40,655 bases of DNA from DAOTWY01 sp003696565 (GTDB lineage: Bacteria; Chloroflexota; Anaerolineae; Aggregatilineales; Phototrophicaceae), in NCBI GenBank assembly GCA_034435635.1, contig DAOTWY010000102.1:1-40655 (forward strand), given 5' to 3'. Below are positions 39,345 to 40,655 of this stretch, piece by piece (position 1 is the first letter of the stretch; every line of letters starts with the position of its first letter). The notes under the pieces were generated by a model that saw nothing but the letters and a program-made list of their open reading frames with translations, was not told where the DNA came from and did no database searches. The position numbers and the translations under genes were made by a program.

Positions 39345-40655
39345 ATGATAAAACGCTATTTATCAATCATAACAGTGGCGTATTGGATCGTGGCGGGGTT
39401 GTATGCCGTGCGCGTGCCGGAGTGGCAAACCCCAGATGAACCCGCCCATTATCACTACATCGCACAAATCGCCCAAACTGGGCAGATTCCTGTCATCGAA
39501 GCGGGTGACTGGGATCAAGCATATCTTGACGCGCTGAAGGGTAGCCGTTTTGATGCAAGCTTAATGGATGATTTTGAGACAATCCAATATGAAGATCATC
39601 AACCGCCGCTGTATTACGCACTCGCCGCGCCCATTTATAGCCTGACGGACGGCAGCCTGACCGCGCTGCGCCTGTTTTCTGTGTTGATCGGCACGCTGAT
39701 CATATGGAGCGCATTGGGTGTAGGGCTTCTGATGTTCCCTAAACGCCCCTGGATTGGCTTGGGCGCGGCGGCGTTTGTGGCGTTCCAGCCGATGCACGTC
39801 CACATCCTCGCCTCAGTGAATAACGATGCGCTCGGCTGGGCGATGGTGGGCGTGCTGCTTGTCGGCACAATCGCCTATGTCAAAAAGACTCCCCTCTTTG
39901 GGCGAGAGGTCAAAGCGTGGCATCTGGGCGTGCTGATGGGCTTGGCGTTTATCACCAAAGCGACAACTTATTTTATGGCTGGTGTGATCCCGCTGGCGAT
40001 CCTGCTGCATTGGTGGGCAGATGACACACGCAAACCGTCTGATTTAATCAAGCGATGGGGGGCATTTTTGTTGCCGGCATTAGTGTTCGGCTTGGCTTGG
40101 TGGGTGCGTAATTTTGATGTATACGGTTTCCCCGATTTCATGGGACTCGCCGCACATGATGCTGTCGTCGTCGGGCAACCGCGCACCGCTGATCTGATTG
40201 ACCGGCTTGGCTTCGGCGGATATGTGCGTGAAATTTCATCTGTGACGTTTAATTCGTTCTGGGGGCGGTGGGGCTGGATGGCGTTGCCAATGGAACGCCG
40301 CTGGGAGTTGCTGATTTTCGGTGGGTTAATCATCGCATTCGTCGGGGTGATCATCGACACCATCCGCCGCACGGATAAGCCCACCCCTCCACAGCGCAAT
40401 GCGTGGATCATCCTGGGGGCGGTGACTCTGCTCTCTGTATTGGCATATCTGTATTACAACTCAGAGTTTCAGCAACATCAAGGACGGTATATGTTCACGC
40501 TCTTGATTCCGCTGGGTGTGTGGCTTGCGCTGGGAGTCGATGCGTGGCGGCGGCTCATCCCCCGCCTGAGTCCGCTGGTGGTGCCGGGGATGTTCTTCGC
40601 CTTCGCCGCGTTTGATGTCTATATGCTGTGGGTGGTCATCGTGCCGAATTTGTAG
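39345..40655 (+). CDS. GT-C type membrane glycosyltransferase (PMT/ArnT-like or DUF2142-like)
   Basis: 436 residues with about ten hydrophobic helices. After the first helix comes WQTPDEPAHYHYIAQIAQTG, the conserved external Asp-Glu loop of GT-C enzymes, then EDHQPPLYYALAAPIYSL and ALRLFSVLIGTLII, the next conserved blocks of GT39/ArnT- and DUF2142-like proteins. Such enzymes transfer sugars from polyprenyl phosphate donors on the outer face of the membrane to proteins or lipids. The sequence from about 39600 is visibly richer in G and C than the genes before it, which may mark transfer. The stop is the last codon of the window. The upstream gap holds a palindrome and a hairpin. The acceptor is unknown; the giant surface protein is one possible target only by analogy. 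Confidence 0.82.
   Translation: MIKRYLSIITVAYWIVAGLYAVRVPEWQTPDEPAHYHYIAQIAQTGQIPVIEAGDWDQAYLDALKGSRFDASLMDDFETIQYEDHQPPLYYALAAPIYSLTDGSLTALRLFSVLIGTLIIWSALGVGLLMFPKRPWIGLGAAAFVAFQPMHVHILASVNNDALGWAMVGVLLVGTIAYVKKTPLFGREVKAWHLGVLMGLAFITKATTYFMAGVIPLAILLHWWADDTRKPSDLIKRWGAFLLPALVFGLAWWVRNFDVYGFPDFMGLAAHDAVVVGQPRTADLIDRLGFGGYVREISSVTFNSFWGRWGWMALPMERRWELLIFGGLIIAFVGVIIDTIRRTDKPTPPQRNAWIILGAVTLLSVLAYLYYNSEFQQHQGRYMFTLLIPLGVWLALGVDAWRRLIPRLSPLVVPGMFFAFAAFDVYMLWVVIVPNL

Overview
The window looks like part of a Chloroflexota (Anaerolineae-like) chromosome of moderate GC. This is inferred from the mix of genes rather than from any marker: a giant DUF11-type surface protein ending in an LPATG sortase signal, a PucR-type regulator, a lone PfaD enoyl reductase, a lone terminase, and a LexA-like DNA-binding protein whose promoter carries a GAAC-N4-GTTC palindrome. 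There are no rRNA or tRNA genes, no CRISPR array, no insertion sequence and no recognisable prophage module. Most of the window is single-gene or two-to-three-gene chromosomal units.

Layout. 1-646: the 3' end of an acetyltransferase gene, a bidirectional terminator, and a cold-shock protein gene with a long leader whose last hairpin runs into its ribosome binding site. 677-13519: one 12.8 kb reverse-strand gene for a secreted, wall-anchored protein of 4280 residues, made of six alternating A+B module pairs (about 320-385 residues each), six shorter cysteine-paired C modules, two terminal modules and an LPATG-membrane-RRR tail. 13520-13847: a divergent control region with two palindromes. 13848-16884: a PucR-family regulator, then a drug-efflux type MFS transporter preceded by tet-operator-like palindromes. 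16926-18881: ftsH, reverse. 19212-22840: gatA, a small membrane protein gene and a pfaD-like gene, probably one transcription unit.

22935-26448 (reverse): a terminase large subunit gene overlapped by a small upstream gene, a strong terminator, then a CcrM/HinfI-type adenine methyltransferase gene whose start overlaps the end of a rhomboid protease gene. 26511-32401: a FmdB-type zinc ribbon, a PAP2-like membrane phosphatase, oligoendopeptidase F, a secreted serine hydrolase overlapping a DUF3592-like gene, and DedA. 32544-33817: a small C/H-rich protein next to thioredoxin reductase. 33891-37126 (reverse): an ABC-2 permease without its ATPase, an FGGY sugar kinase and an unknown membrane protein. 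37416-38925: thymidylate kinase translationally coupled to two unrecognised proteins. 38931-39170 (reverse): a stand-alone LexA-type winged helix. 39345-40655: a GT-C type membrane glycosyltransferase gene with apparently higher GC.

The least expected signals are: the modular giant adhesin-like gene with near-identical internal repeats; a GAAC-N4-GTTC palindrome in front of a truncated LexA; tet-operator-like sites before an efflux pump with no TetR nearby; a lone terminase behind a terminator; a three-copy intergenic palindromic repeat family; and a hairpin at the cold-shock gene's Shine-Dalgarno sequence. Several gene starts given here (ftsH, gatA, pfaD, methyltransferase, PAP2, serine hydrolase, FGGY kinase and the two genes after tmk) are shorter than the longest open frame. 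They were chosen from ribosome binding sites, promoter positions or ATGA overlaps.
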